Positions 11,351 through 22,889 of a stretch of DNA of 64,000 nucleotides are shown here, in pieces (position 1 is the first letter of the stretch; every line of letters starts with the position of its first letter). The position numbers and the translations under genes were made by a program. The DNA comes from Larix kaempferi (lineage: Eukaryota; Streptophyta; Pinopsida; Pinales; Pinaceae): positions 1,932,001 to 1,996,000 of the forward strand of contig BSBM01000712.1 in NCBI GenBank assembly GCA_027924585.1, written 5' to 3'. Under the pieces are notes generated by a model. It saw only the letters and a list, made by a program, of their open reading frames with translations. It was not told the origin of the DNA and did no database searches.

Positions 11351-12528
11351 GTATCTGGGGGTTGTGTTTGAGTGGAAAACAGCTCAAAAACCCTAATGCA
11401 ACTGAGTGTGTAGAAGGAGAGCTCAAAAAATATGGCACTCAAGCCAACAACCAACTCAAAACACTTACTGTAGCAGCTGTGCTACAATAAGTGGAGTATC
11501 AACAGAAATGGTTAGAATACCAACAAGCAGTAGGTTTCCTAAAAAATAAAAATAGTGGACTCGCTAGACCAAAAGGAGGTAAGGGAGCATGCAAACACCT
11601 AGCTAAATAGTATTCTGACTCAACTAGACATATCCTCTGCAAGGTGATGAAATCTAAGTCAGACAATATGGATAGTAGAGCCAAGTGGCTAAAGATATCC
11701 CCCTATCGGGAGGGACACCAGGTAGTCAATCCTAGAAGAAAGGCAACTAAGATACCTCGTTCATGACACGTCCAGAAAAAGGTGAATCTGTCATTTGGTT
11801 CTATCACCACGGTATCCCCATACGGGTGATACCCCAAGAACTGCGAAAGGTAGCCTTCGGTTACTGAATGGATTGCGGTATTCCACTCAGGCCTCCGAAA
11901 CCAGTCTGGTGACTTCAACCCTCCTAGGGGAGAGGCCCTCTGATAAACTGGTTGTGACCGTGCCAAAAAATACTAGAGGATTTTGGTTCCCTAATGGAAA
12001 ACAGCTATGTCTCAAGTGTAAGCAACCGAGGGGTGTTATTTGGATGCCTATCCCCCTGATCCTACCTAACTACAAAAATTCTTATGTGTTCCCCAAGTGG
12101 GGTTATAATGTTGGTTGTGTTAAGTAATATTTTAGGGCTCACTTGAATTAGGTGACAGAGTGTGTGCGTGTGAGATGATGAATCCAAGTAAAAGTGCCAT
12201 GGGGTGGGCAACTTTTTAACTAAAAATAACAATATAGAATTTAAACTTTGAAATGCAAAATTTTCTCTTTTTCAATTAAAATGCTGAAATTTAAAAATAT
12301 TCTGTAAATGGAACAGAAATAATACTGCAGAAAAGGCTGTAGGGAAGGATGGTTACAGGTAGGATAGATGGTTGTGCAAGTGCAGAAAATATTGCAGCAA
12401 AGTGCTGGGTTCAAAACAGAGAAAAAAGTGCAGAAAACAAACCGCGGGTCTGTGGCAAATCTAAGCGGTCAGACCGCGGGAAACAACTCAACAGTCACGA
12501 TCGGGTTGCGGGATTTTGGCCGAAAGAC

Positions 12529-12835
12529 GCAGTCGGGACGCCGGAAAAAGGTCGAAAGATGCAGGCAGGTTGTAGAAAAATGGCTGAAAGCCGCAAGCAG
12601 GATGCAGGAAAAAGGCCGAAAGACGCAGGCGGGTTGCAGAAAAATGGCTGAAAGCCGCAGTCGGGACGCTGGAAAAAGGCCGACAGACAAAGGCGGGTTA
12701 CAGAAAAATGGTTGAAATCCGCAGTCGGGACACGGGAAAAAGGCCGACAAATGCAGGCAGGTTGCATAAAAATGGCTGAAAGCCGCAAGCGGACCGTGGG
12801 AAAAGGGTTAACAGCCGCTGTCGGACCGCACGAAA
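12529..12835. repeat. 64-bp tandem array in the 5' leader of the nested element
   Basis: Four tandem units are marked by TGGCTGAAAGCCGCA or its variant at 12581, 12645, 12709 and 12773, exactly 64 bp apart. The array becomes irregular towards 12950, where related CGGTCGGATCGCA-like motifs recur. It is GC-richer than its surroundings and lies between the 5' LTR and gag in minus orientation. Open frames across it arise because 64 is not a multiple of 3 and stops are rare; they are not genes. Confidence 0.85.
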
Positions 12836-13071
12836 CAAGCTAATAGCCGCGGTCGGATCGCAGGTAACAGACTTGAATCTGCCGGTAGGTCGCCAGAAAT
12901 AGTCTAAGAGCTGCGATCAGATCGCATGTAAATGCCTGAAAGATGCGGTCGTAACGCAACTGCGGGGGTAAAATACGCGGTTTACGGCAGCCGAAAGGAA
13001 AAAACAGGAAAATATTGCAGAAAATTGAAAACGTTTAAAACTTTAAAACTATAACCATAAATTCAAAGGAA

Positions 13072-13091
13072 CACAAGGGGAGTCACCAAAA
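13072..13091 (-). other. Candidate primer-binding site of the nested element
   Basis: On the minus strand the 5' LTR (ending CTAGCTACA) is followed by AT and then TTTGGTGACTCCCC. A TGG start a few bases inside the LTR fits the complement of a tRNA 3' end. It is not the tRNA-iMet type used by the copia elements here, and I cannot name the tRNA from sequence alone. Confidence 0.5.
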
Positions 13092-13092
13092 T

Positions 13093-13819
13093 TGTAGCTA
13101 GGGTTTTCACCCTAGCTTGTGCAAATGAGAACCTACTAAGGAGAAGGGACTCCTTAGTAGCAGTTCAGAAAAACATTAAATGAAAGACAATACAGTAAAA
13201 TGATAATTATTCTAACCATGTGCATAAAACAGAAAAGACAAGATAATAAAAAGGGTTTTTGTATTGATTATACCTCCAATGTGAAGGTTGGTGGAGCTCT
13301 TGCAGCAGTCCAGGAGGGTTGCTTCCAAGCTTCTAGCTTTGCTCCTTTCTCTTTCTCCAAAGGGTTGGAAATGGGCCAAAGAGGCACTCAAGAGTGAGCT
13401 AGGGTTTCAAGAGTTATTTTGGCAGAGTAAGGGTGTATTTGACTGTGGATATGAAATGAGGGGCCTCCATCACCTATTTATAGGTTTTTAGTGGTGGAGT
13501 GATGGCCCATGGTTTTGGGAACCATATGGTTTAGGTCAGCTGTATAGAGTTTTTGCCTCATTTTTCCCTCTTTTTCCTCTTTTTTTTATATTTTTATTCC
13601 CCTTTTAGAGGGTTTTTGCTATTTTGGAGGAATTTTGGATTATTTTGGGGGAAAAAATGGTTTTTTTGGCCTTTTGGAGGCTTTTTTAATGGTTTTGTGG
13701 CCTTTTGGAGGCTTTTTAATGGGATTTTAAGGTTCTAAAGGCAAATATGGTAGGAAATATGGACAAATGAGTCATGTAATGGGGTAGATGAGGTAGTGAG
13801 CACTTTTTGGGTGTTAACA
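13093..13819 (-). repeat. 5' LTR of the nested gypsy element
   Basis: Pairs with 3496-4220. The outer end TTAACA borders the second CCATT target-site copy at 13820-13824. On the minus strand the LTR begins TGTTAACACC. Confidence 0.92.
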
Positions 13820-15027
13820 CCATTCAACCCATAGTCCAATCAGAAGAGCTACATCCTTGTATGCATCGATTACCTTACAAAATGGATAGAGGTAGCAGCA
13901 CTGGCTGCTGCAAATGAAACCAATGTGGCCAAATTCTTTACTGAGTAGATATTTCCAGGGATAATTTTAAGGACCCATACTTATTTAAAAGTGTAGAAAC
14001 CTTGGCGAATCTTACCAACTCTTAAAATGTCAACTATAAAATATTTGGCGATATTTTTATAAAATTATTTAAATTTATAAGGATTTTATATAGTTTATAT
14101 AATAATTTAGCGATTTTTAGAGAGAAAAAAGTTTAGCCCATCAAATTTGGGCGAAAAGGGGCTTCAAAAAATGCAAATTGGCGAATCTTTTTCTAGAAAA
14201 AAACATGGAAAAATAGCCCATGGGCTAAATTTCGCCCCTAAAATTATCCTTGGATATTTCACAGATTTGGGGTGCCAAGAGAAATAGTTTCTGATTAAGG
14301 ACCACAATTCACATCAAATTTAATTAAAGATTTGATGAAAAGAAACAATGTAAAGCACAGACAGTCATCCTCCTACCACCCTCAAGGAAATGGTCAAGCT
14401 GAGGTAACCAACAGGGAATTATAGAGAATCTTGACAAAAACTGTCCAACTTCACAAAAGGGATTGGGCTGACAGACTTAGTGAAGCAGTCTGGGCTTACA
14501 ATACTACATGGAAAACAACAACAGGATTCACACCTTATGAACTGGTCTATGGGAAAAAGGTCAAGCTACCAATCGAATTTGAAGTAAAAACATTAAGAAT
14601 TGCAGCCGATCTAAATATGAACCTATCAGACATTCAAAAAGAACACATGCTATAGCTAAATCAACTGGATGAACACCGCCAACAAGCACTTACACATACC
14701 GAAATAATCCAACAGCAAAGGAAGAAATGGCATGACCAACATTTGAAGGATAAGAAATTCAACGAAGGTGATTGGGCACTACTCTACGACTCCAGATTTC
14801 ACACATTCAAAGGAAAGCTAACCACTAGATGGCTTGGAACTTACAGTATACGGAAAATTTATGACAATGGGGCTGTGAGAATTATTACAATTGATGATGA
14901 TGAGTTCCCCATGATAGTGAATGGGCATCGCCTAAAACTCTACAAAAAACCAAAGTCCAAAGAAGAATTTACACAAGTACTCTACCAGCAACAATTGATG
15001 CTGATAGAGCATGCTGTAAATCAGTAA
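13820..15027 (+). pseudogene. Integrase, core and C-terminal part, Athila type
   Basis: Continues the integrase from 3495. After the duplicated CCATT the frame gives CIDYLTKWIEVAALAAANET, is interrupted by the MITE at 13956-14252, then resumes with RFGVPREIVSD (second catalytic aspartate), SSYHPQGNGQAEVTNRE (catalytic glutamate) and the AVWAYNTTWKTTTGFTPYEL segment. The C-terminal part ends VNGHRLKLYKKPK (about 14919-14960). Stops occur near 13832, 13944, 14298 and 14655. There is no chromodomain, consistent with the Athila/Tat group. Confidence 0.85.
13956..14252. mobile_element. hAT-type MITE, 297 bp
   Basis: The ends are inverted repeats: left CAGGGATAATTTTAAGG; right, read inward from 14252, CAAGGATAATTTTAGGG. 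They are flanked by a perfect 8-bp duplication GATATTTC (13948-13955 and 14253-14260). An 8-bp duplication and CA[GA]GG termini are hallmarks of the hAT superfamily. The element has no coding capacity and is AT-rich inside, so it needed a transposase from elsewhere. It inserted into the integrase of the Athila-type element, and excision with one duplication copy restores the integrase frame exactly. Confidence 0.92.
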
Positions 15028-15130
15028 ACTTCAACACATATCATGAAAAAAAAAAGAGAGAAAAAATATATATAAAAAAAAGAGAAAAAAAACAACAAAA
15101 AGGGTAACATGAAGTTTACAGGGCATCAAC

Positions 15131-15370
15131 CTATTCAAGCGAACCTGCATAATGATTCAAGTGAGGTTGTCATCAATTCAAGTGAGCTTGCAAAATGTAT
15201 CAAGCGAGGCTGCCATTTATTCAAGTGAGCCTGAAATCAATTTAAGCGAGCCACCCACGTCTACATGCAGAAATCAGTCTTCATCTACTACGGAATTCTT
15301 CAAGACACACCATGCCAACCTTTTTCAAACATATTCAAGCAAGCCTGCAAGTTATTCAAGGGAGCCAATC
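15131..15370 (+). repeat. Short degenerate repeat, TTCAAGYGAGCCTG-like
   Basis: About eight variants of the motif ATTCAAGTGAGCCTG recur every 20-30 bp, with a gap in the middle, in the spacer after integrase. The preceding 15040-15110 is A-rich simple sequence. No protein is evident. Confidence 0.6.
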
Positions 15371-16089
15371 ACATCCAACCATGCAAACATCCAAATATAA
15401 AGCACGATCGCCTGAGTCGTATCAACAACTGGCACAATTTTCAAAAGCACATATTCAGCAAATTCAAAACGCGCAAAACAGAAAAATCAGCCTACGCATG
15501 TAACTACTGACATGCAGAAATCAACTACAGACACCGCCAAAATATACTATAGAATCCACCATGCATGAAAAATGCACCAGATCATCAATGCAGGTATGCA
15601 TACATACCAAGGTAATCTCTAAAACGATTTTATTTGATTCTTATGGTAAAACATTTTCCCACGATACATTCGTTTCTAGTCAATTGTGGACAACTTCCAT
15701 TTCAAATCGGCGGCATGGTGGAATGACCTTCATAACTCATGAATGCTACCAAAGTACCGTCACCCTCAGCAAATCATGATCGCAACCTTCACCACATGAA
15801 GTATAGAGGTTGATCATGGGAAGGCAGAGATCGATCATGAAAAATAGGGGATTAAAAGTGGCAAGTACAGATATGATGGAAAGGATAGGTGCAGAAAGGC
15901 AGTGAATTAGGGTGCAAAATATTCCACGATTTTGCATATAAGTAACCACCCGGAATGCCCAAGAAGCAGCCACCATTGTATTCCTTGAGCTTGTAAGCAA
16001 AGCCCGACCAAGTTAAAGGTATAAAACTACATTCCAAAAGCCCTGGTTTTGTTTGTTTATAAAGAAGATTCTAAAAATGACAAAGGGTT
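15371..16089 (+). other. Spacer between integrase and env-position ORF
   Basis: Small overlapping open frames on both strands show no recognisable domain. It is best read as the untranslated spacer of the Athila-type element. Confidence 0.5.
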
Positions 16090-18192
16090 TTAAAAAAGAG
16101 TGAACCGAAAGATCACAGTGCCATTTATCAAAGCCCGAGAGTCTTGCATATCATTCGCAACTTAGGCTGGATGCCATTTATCCTGGGACTGAGAGGATAC
16201 CATACAGGGGTAGCCCAGGAGTTCGCAAGAAACTTCAAGCATATTAAGGATGAACAGTACGTCACCCGGGTGAAGGGGTTACGCATAAAAGTGGATGAGG
16301 ACATGATAGCCAAACACACTGGTCTTCCGATGGGCCTGCATTAGAGCAGCAACGACCGAGAGGCAAACCACACAGCAAAAGCAGCATTCTTTGAGCATGG
16401 AGAGGTTTATGATGAAGACAAAAATGGAGTCAAAAGACCCTCCATGCCAGCACCATGGGATGAAATGGCTGCAATTGTCCTGAGATATATTACATGCACT
16501 AGAAGATCAAGCTATGTTCCCATTTTCCATTTTCGTATTTTAGAGCTTCTCAGGCACAGAAGTCACATTTCATCAAACAACAATAATAGCATTCCATTTT
16601 ACCTGCTCCAATCCCTAGCAAAGATGAGCAGGAAGGTGGCTAAGGGAAAATAGGATGCTTTGGCCCATCATGGGATGATGAAACTAATAGTTGGTGAGGA
16701 TCTAAAAGCTCAGATTCCAGAGCTCTCCTGGGAGGAGTTCATCGTGGTGTCTGCTGAGGACATTCAGAGAATGAGGACTATGCCCTTGCCAGTTGAATCG
16801 AAAAGTAAGACCACCTCTGTATTAGGGGAAAAAAGAAAAATTGACTTGGACAGTGTGGCCGACACCTTGGTCAAAATAAAACACTCCAAAGAGGACTCCC
16901 CCAAATCAGACCCAGATATTCCTACCAGTAGTCAGGGGTTGAAGAGGCATAGCAAGAGATTCATGCAGGTATCTAAAATCTGAGTCTCCAAGGAGAAAGA
17001 AAGGGAACCCAACCCCCTGATTACCAATGTGTCTGATGATGACATTGATCCTTTTATAGATCAGAAGGATCCCACTATAGATGAAGAAGATGATGAAGAA
17101 GAAAAAGAAGAAGAGGAAAGGAATGAAGAGGAAAAACAGGATACAGAAGAAGAAATGGATAAAGAAGAAGAACAGAGCTTACAGGAGCAAGGCAACTTTT
17201 AGGAAAACCCTCCAGAATGTAATGAAGACCCCGAGGTCATTTCCCAGCTCGCTGAAGCACGAGCAGAATTGGAAAGGCTCAGAAATGAGTTGGAAACATT
17301 AAGAATTGGGCCAGGAATCCAGGCCACACCTCCCCCATTCTCAGCCGAGAAGACACAAATCCTAAAGATGCATCATGTAGAAGAGCTCCGACTGGCCGAG
17401 CAGAAGAATTTAGCGCTGCAAGAAAAGTTGGCCGAAGCACAGAACGAATTAGAAAAGAAAGACCAAGAGATTATCAAATTTACGGATGTTTTTGCCACTA
17501 CTATCAGCATATATGAGAGACTGCGTGACCTCATACCACCGTCAGTGGTATATACAGTTTATTTACAAGAGAAATGGGGCGAATTCCAACTCCAGAGGTT
17601 GAAGAAAGGTCTCCCTATAGAGGTAAGCACTCCCAAAGAATTTATTGATGCATCTTTGAACTCCACAAAGTTGGAGAAAGACCAATTGAGTGAGTTCTTC
17701 TTGCACAATTTCATAGTTTCTGGCTCGCCCAACTGGTCGCCAAACCCATATGTGGGCAATTTCCAGTTAAGGGCATTGTGTTCGTGGATGAACCACGAAA
17801 TTGAGCGAACCCAAGACTATCATCTCTATGTTGCATCCAAATGGAGAACCCCATTAATGATCAGACCAGAGCCAACTCACCCTGAGGGAATAATCTATAA
17901 CCAAAGGATCCTCACTTAGGACGAGGAACTGATACCCATTCTCCTCGCAAAACAACAAGAGGCGGTGATTCATTTTGACATTACACTCTGCAGCACACAA
18001 AAGGAAGTTAATGAGTCCATCAGGGAAAGGTGGAGCATATCTAAAAAGAAGAGAACTCCACTCTCCCTTCAGGCTTAAGCATGCTCTTTTCAAAACCACA
18101 CTCTACAAAGAATCCCTGGAAAGAAACCAACTCAAGTGGATTGGGATGAGGCGGAATCCCCCATTCTTTCTTTCCCTAGTCCTCAAAGAATA
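16090..18192 (+). pseudogene. Env-position ORF of the Athila-type element
   Basis: Plus frame 1 is continuous in meaning from about 16100 to about 18190, broken by stops at 16342, 16651, 16981, 17200 and 17917. It starts with an FIKARES block and ARNFKHIKDEQYVTRVKGLR (about 16225-16284), a globular domain seen in the extra ORF of many plant Athila/Tat-type elements. A strongly acidic Glu/Asp/Lys tract (about 17030-17195) follows, then a long heptad-rich coiled coil (about 17245-17490) and a C-terminal globular part. I see no convincing membrane segment, so calling it an envelope would go beyond the evidence. It lies between integrase and the 3' LTR, where Athila elements carry their additional gene. 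Confidence 0.6.
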
Positions 18193-18359
18193 GATTAATG
18201 AAGAGGAAGAGAGGAAGGCATGGGCCAGGGAGGATTAGAATTTTGGATATCTCAGGCAGGCAGGGACACCTAAGGTGGTAGCATGGGATATCAGGGAGGT
18301 CATCGACAAATTGAATAAGTCACCCAAAGATGGGTGAATCCTTCAAGTAGGGGAGAGAA
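18193..18359 (+). other. 3' untranslated region and polypurine tract
   Basis: After the env-position ORF the sequence ends in AGTAGGGGAGAGAA (about 18346-18359), a purine-rich tract directly before a TG. This is the expected plus-strand primer next to a 3' LTR. Confidence 0.6.
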
Positions 18360-19760
18360 TGATGGGTCCAATTTTCAGGTATTTGATAACCCTTTTTCCA
18401 CAGTCCAGCTCAAGCAATGGCAATGAAACACACTCAATTGTGGGAAAAGTGTTTTACTTTAATTATTTAATGAAATTGTTTTTATGATTATTCTTGTATG
18501 TTAGAATGCGTATCAAATAAACTGATTATATGGAAACCAAGCGTGATTGAGCAGGTTCAGGGTCATTAAAGGATGGATGTGTAGAAGAATAAAGGATCAC
18601 CAAGCTCGGTGCCCTGTTTCCTGATTTATAGAGGACGCACTCCCACTTTCAAGACGAATCGGCATTTTGACAATCAGTTAGGATCAGCATTAAAATCATA
18701 TAAATATGGACCTCTTGGGTAGCGAGAGGCCCCTGCTGTTATTTTGAGAAAAACATTGTTTTAACGTTTTCTTCCCTATCGATACTGCGAAGTACAGACC
18801 TTTGTTTTGACATGGATTCTATATTTTAATTAAGAGATTGATGATTAATTCCAGCCAGCGTTTCTAAGTTTTTATTCTCTCCTGAGTACGGGTTGGGGAG
18901 GGCCCCTCCAACATGTAGGTTAGGAGATTCCTATTTGTAGGTATTTTTCCAAGTATTCATTTTACATTGATGAACAGTTCTATGACATATGGGAGCGTTT
19001 GAATGATTCATTATTTAAGTAGTAGTTTATAATACATTCTGTAGTACAGCAAAACAGTTTCAGTAGTCCTATAGGTTCTTTCTTTCAACGCATATTTGAA
19101 TCAACGATTGCATGTGTATCAGCTTTGCTTTCAATACCATGGTTTATATCTAAGGTCTTTGACTGTTTCTCATCGTGATCAATTTCTTTAGCAGTAGATG
19201 GATAGCTTGAAACAATTGCACTTCAATTTTAGTCTTGGGATTTAAAATGGTTTAGATTAGAATTCTAGTTTTAGGCATAAAATAACTACAGACCTTGTTT
19301 TCTCCAATATTAGAATAGATCTGTTATGGCATGTTCATTTTTAGATTTATTATTCTGCATTAAGTAATTTTATAAGATCGTTCCCTTTACTCTCAGCATT
19401 TTGATTATTTAAGATAGATTTATTGCTTTATTTCTTAGAACAGATTTACTGCTTTTGGTACCTTTATTTCTTAGAACAGATTTACTTCTTTCAGCACTTT
19501 AATTCTTTTAATTAGATTTATTGCTTTCCAATATTTAATTCCATAGCATAATCAGTTTTTATATTTAGTAGACAATCTTTAGAACATCGATACCGACATC
19601 CAACTGTGACAAGAGATTATCCTATAAGAGCACAGATAGTGCATGCATCTCTAAAGTTTGTATGTTCCCTGGGTTGACATTTACAATAGGCTCTTGGTAT
19701 AGCTGCCCTCATTAGGCATCCACATTAGGAGCTCACCAAGTCCCCCTCACTTACATCCTG
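18360..19760 (+). repeat. 3' LTR of the Athila-type element (right end approximate)
   Basis: It begins TGATGGGTCC right after the polypurine tract. A TATA-like CATATAAATATGG lies near 18697, giving a U3 of roughly 340 bp and a long R-U5. Inside, a short unit with TTATTTCTTAGAACAGATTTA repeats near 19420-19490. The matching 5' LTR is outside the window, so the right border is inferred from the start of LINE-like coding sequence near 19860. Confidence 0.5.
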
Positions 19761-20269
19761 CTCAACTCAAAGAATTGCTTAAAATTTACTAGTAAAGTTT
19801 TTTATTAAATTTGAGTTTGGAGATAATATTTTGACCAAATATTGGTTGGAACATTACACCATATTATTAAACAATGGGTTGGATAAGGGGGAGATTCTAA
19901 CCACTTCCCTATCTTCCTGGAGTTGAAGGGGGGTCAACAAAACCTCCTTGTCCTTTCAAGTTTAATGCGTCTTGGCTTGAAGATGATGATTATGTTTAGA
20001 GTGTTAAGCTAGCTTGGATATCGGATGATCTAGATTGCCCTTATGTTGTTGTTCAATTTTTAAATAATTTAAAATTGATAAAATCATTGACTTAGTACTT
20101 GGTCAGATAATCACGGGAAGAATCAGGATTCCGAGCTAAGAAAAATTGAAGCTTTTTTGCTATATTTTCATGAGGAACATCCATATTTATTTCTTTTGAT
20201 CAGAAAAGGACTATTAGGGAAATTGAGACTTGCAGAAGAAAGATATTACATGAAAAATAAGTTGCAATC

Positions 20270-21400
20270 AGGTTGAAAAGCATAGCCATATGGCTCAAAC
20301 TAGGTGATCATAATACTAAATATTTTCATCATTTCTACAGGCATAGAATTAACACTAATGCACTGAGCAATTTGGAAGATGAAGGAGGTAGGTCAATTAC
20401 AGGTTTTAAGGAGATGGAAAAGGTTGGTGGAAAAAAAAATCCAATCTATTTAAAGAGGATGAGAATGCATCCATTGCTTCTATGTTGAATATTATTTCTC
20501 ATTGTCCATCCTTTGTTAGTGTATATCAAAATATTTCTTTAAGCATGTTTCTTTAGGTGAACTCAAAGAGGCCATAATGGATATGCAAAAAGATAAGAGC
20601 CATGGACCTGATGAGTTTCCAGTGGAATTCTTCTCAATATTCTTAGATCTTTGCTAGCAATATCTTCTAGTAGTGATTGAAGAATCCAGGGTAAAGGGCA
20701 GAATACTTGTTGCTTTCAGTACAACTTGTATTGCCCTTATACCCAAGCTTGATAGAGCTTCTTCTTTGGATCATTATAGACCCATTTATCTTTGTAATTT
20801 TATATACAAACTATCTGCAAAGATTATTGCAAATAGGATCAAGGGGATTTTATCAGAGGTAGTATTAAGAGAACAATTTGCTTTTTTAGAAAGAAGACAG
20901 ATCCATGATGCTATAGGGATTTCTGAAGAAGTGGTACACTCTGTGAAGGTGAAGAAAATTCCAACAACTGTTATCAAAGTGGACTTATCAAAAGCATACG
21001 ACTGATTTAATTGGAGTTTTCTTAGATTGATGTTGTTCTAGGTTGGTTTTGATCTCCCCTTGGTCAACTAGATAATGTCATGTGTGTAGTCAATTTCTTG
21101 TGATGTTCCTATAAATGGATATTCTTCCTCTTTTTTTAGGCATGGGAGAAGCTTGAGACAAGGTTGTCCCCTTACCCCACTCCTTTTCATTATGGTTGTG
21201 GAAGGTTTCAGTAGAGCTCTTCTTCAAGCTAGAGCTAATGGAGGTATGAAAGGTGTCAAGATTGGCCAAGGGAATGTCTCTATTACTCATCTAATTTTTG
21301 TAGATGACATCCTGCTTTTTTTTATGGCTTTGGGAGGGATATCCTTAAGATCAAGGATTTACTGAAAATCTTCACTGAAGCTACTGGCATGGTTTGTAAT
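20270..21400 (+). pseudogene. LINE reverse transcriptase core
   Basis: Visible blocks are GPDEFPVEFF (about 20607), YRPIYLCNFIYKLSAKIIANR (about 20776-20838), EQFAFLERRQIHDAI (about 20870-20915), TTVIKVDLSKAYD (about 20965-21003) and RQGCPLTPLLF (about 21156-21188). The catalytic box is FVDDI (about 21297-21311), the L1-type equivalent of YxDD. The frame is broken between blocks, for example near 20488, 20655 and 21004. The enzyme would perform target-primed reverse transcription; this copy is dead. Confidence 0.85.
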
Positions 21401-22889
21401 GAGTCTAAGACTACAATCTCTTTCGTGAATCTGGAACAAGCATCAATAAATTAGATTTTCTCCCAGTCCTATTTTACACTAATTGATATCAATAATGGAT
21501 TGAAGTATCTTGAGTTTGCCATAAATCATAATGATTATCAAAGGAAATATTGGGCCTAGATGGTTAGCAAAATTGAAAGTAGGTTGAATCTTTGGTGTAA
21601 TAAATGGATGTCTAGAGGATTTAGGCTTGTGATGATGAAATATGTTCTTAAGGTCATTCATGTTTATTGGACCTCCATTGCTTACATACTTGCAAGAACT
21701 ATGGAAAGCATTAGAAAGATCTGCTTCAATTTCTTGTGGAGAGGAGGAAAGGACCAAATATTGTTTCCTTAGATAGCTTGGAGGAAACTCACAATTCCGG
21801 AGGAATTAGGAGGTTGGGATATGAAGTTCTATCCTTGCTTTGCCAGAGCATTAGCAGCTAAAGGAATTTGGAGATTGATCTCAAGAGAAGGATTGTAGGT
21901 TAAAGTCATTCATCAGAAATATATTAATCCTTTATCCATTGAAGAGTGGATCAGATCCAGAAATAAGATCTCTAGGAATGTATCCACAATTTGGAAGGCC
22001 ATGATTAGAGCATATGACATCATTAGTGATGGATAGCCTAGGACATATGCAATGGTAGGATAGTTAGAGTTGGCCAATATCCATGGTTAGGTTGTTTTGC
22101 ACCAAACAATCTCCTCGAAGATATGATTGAAGTGTTAAGGGATAGAGGCCTTATTTATCTTTATCAGGTACAGGATTTACATAACTCCACCCCCCTTAGG
22201 AAAAGATGGATTTACATAACTTCACCCCCCTTAGGCAAAGATGTTTTGGGCTTTGAGGGGGAGTTCAGGATTTTTTGGGATAGTTACATCAAGGACCTAC
22301 ATAACTGTCATATTCATTTAAGTGAGAAGGAAGATACCCTGATATGGACTAGAAATGTAGTTGGAGGTACTTATCTTCCTAGAATGGGTTATTTAGTGGT
22401 TGGGGAAGAAGAAGACCTCCCTGAACCACAGTGGTGAAATCAGACCATCTAGAAGTTGCAATGTCCCTTGAAGACTAAATTATTTTTTTGGCTGGCTCTG
22501 AAAGGAAAAATTCCAGTTTGGGACAAAATGATCACTTTTTAAGGCATTGGAACTAGTAGGTGTCCTTTGTGCCAAACTGCTCCAGAATCCATAGATCATA
22601 TTTTTGTTAAATGTCCATATATGATTAAATTATTAATATTTGGGATTATGCCTCTCAGTATTATGGTATACAGTTCATTTGGTAGGGAGAGAGTATCGGA
22701 GAAGCCTTTCAACTATGGATTAATAATGTCTCTTTCTCATATTATAAAGTTTTTCCAGTACCCGAGGGATCTCACTCACCAGGAATAAGTCCATATTGCA
22801 AGACATTAATATGTCAGCTCTATCGTATGCAGCAAAATCTGTGGCTATTTTGGATATTTTCCCACAACCTACAATTATTACTAAGCATA

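Larger units (their letters stand above)
3496..13819 (-). mobile_element. Nested non-autonomous Ty3/gypsy element (gag-protease, no RT or integrase)
   Basis: Two near-identical terminal repeats (3496-4220 and 13093-13819) begin TG and end CA and are flanked by a perfect 5-bp duplication, CCATT, at 3491-3495 and 13820-13824. Coding remnants are all on the minus strand in the order gag, protease, zinc knuckles and the segment leading into RT. The 5' LTR is therefore 13093-13819 and the 3' LTR 3496-4220. No RT core, RNase H or integrase is visible. Instead, 4221-6800 is non-coding and holds several tandem repeats. The structure resembles large derivative elements mobilised by a partner. LTR similarity is high, so it is much younger than its host element. 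Confidence 0.9.
1..19760 (+). mobile_element. Decayed Athila-type Ty3/gypsy LTR retrotransposon (5' end outside the window)
   Basis: The domain order is gag C-terminus (1-720), protease (about 721-1320), RT and RNase H (1630-3135), integrase (3188-3495 and 13820-15027), an env-position ORF (16090-18192), then a polypurine tract and LTR from 18360. This order and the RT, RNase H and integrase motifs fit the Athila branch of Ty3/gypsy. No chromodomain follows the integrase. The integrase is interrupted by a 10.3-kb element (3496-13819) and a 297-bp MITE (13956-14252). Removing each, with one TSD copy, brings the integrase back into frame, which shows they are later insertions. Many stop codons make the element inactive. 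The 5' LTR lies before base 1. The 3' LTR end is uncertain and is placed near 19760. Confidence 0.8.

Noticed and set aside
12349-12788. Overlapping open frames on both strands
   Set aside because: They run through the 64-bp tandem array; the repeat pattern, not coding selection, keeps them open.
15312-15510. Small ORFs in the post-integrase spacer
   Set aside because: Several frames overlap the TTCAAGTGAGCCTG repeats with no conserved motif.
17081-17302. Lysine-rich open frame
   Set aside because: It is the shifted reading of the Glu-rich tract in the env-position ORF frame, not a separate protein.
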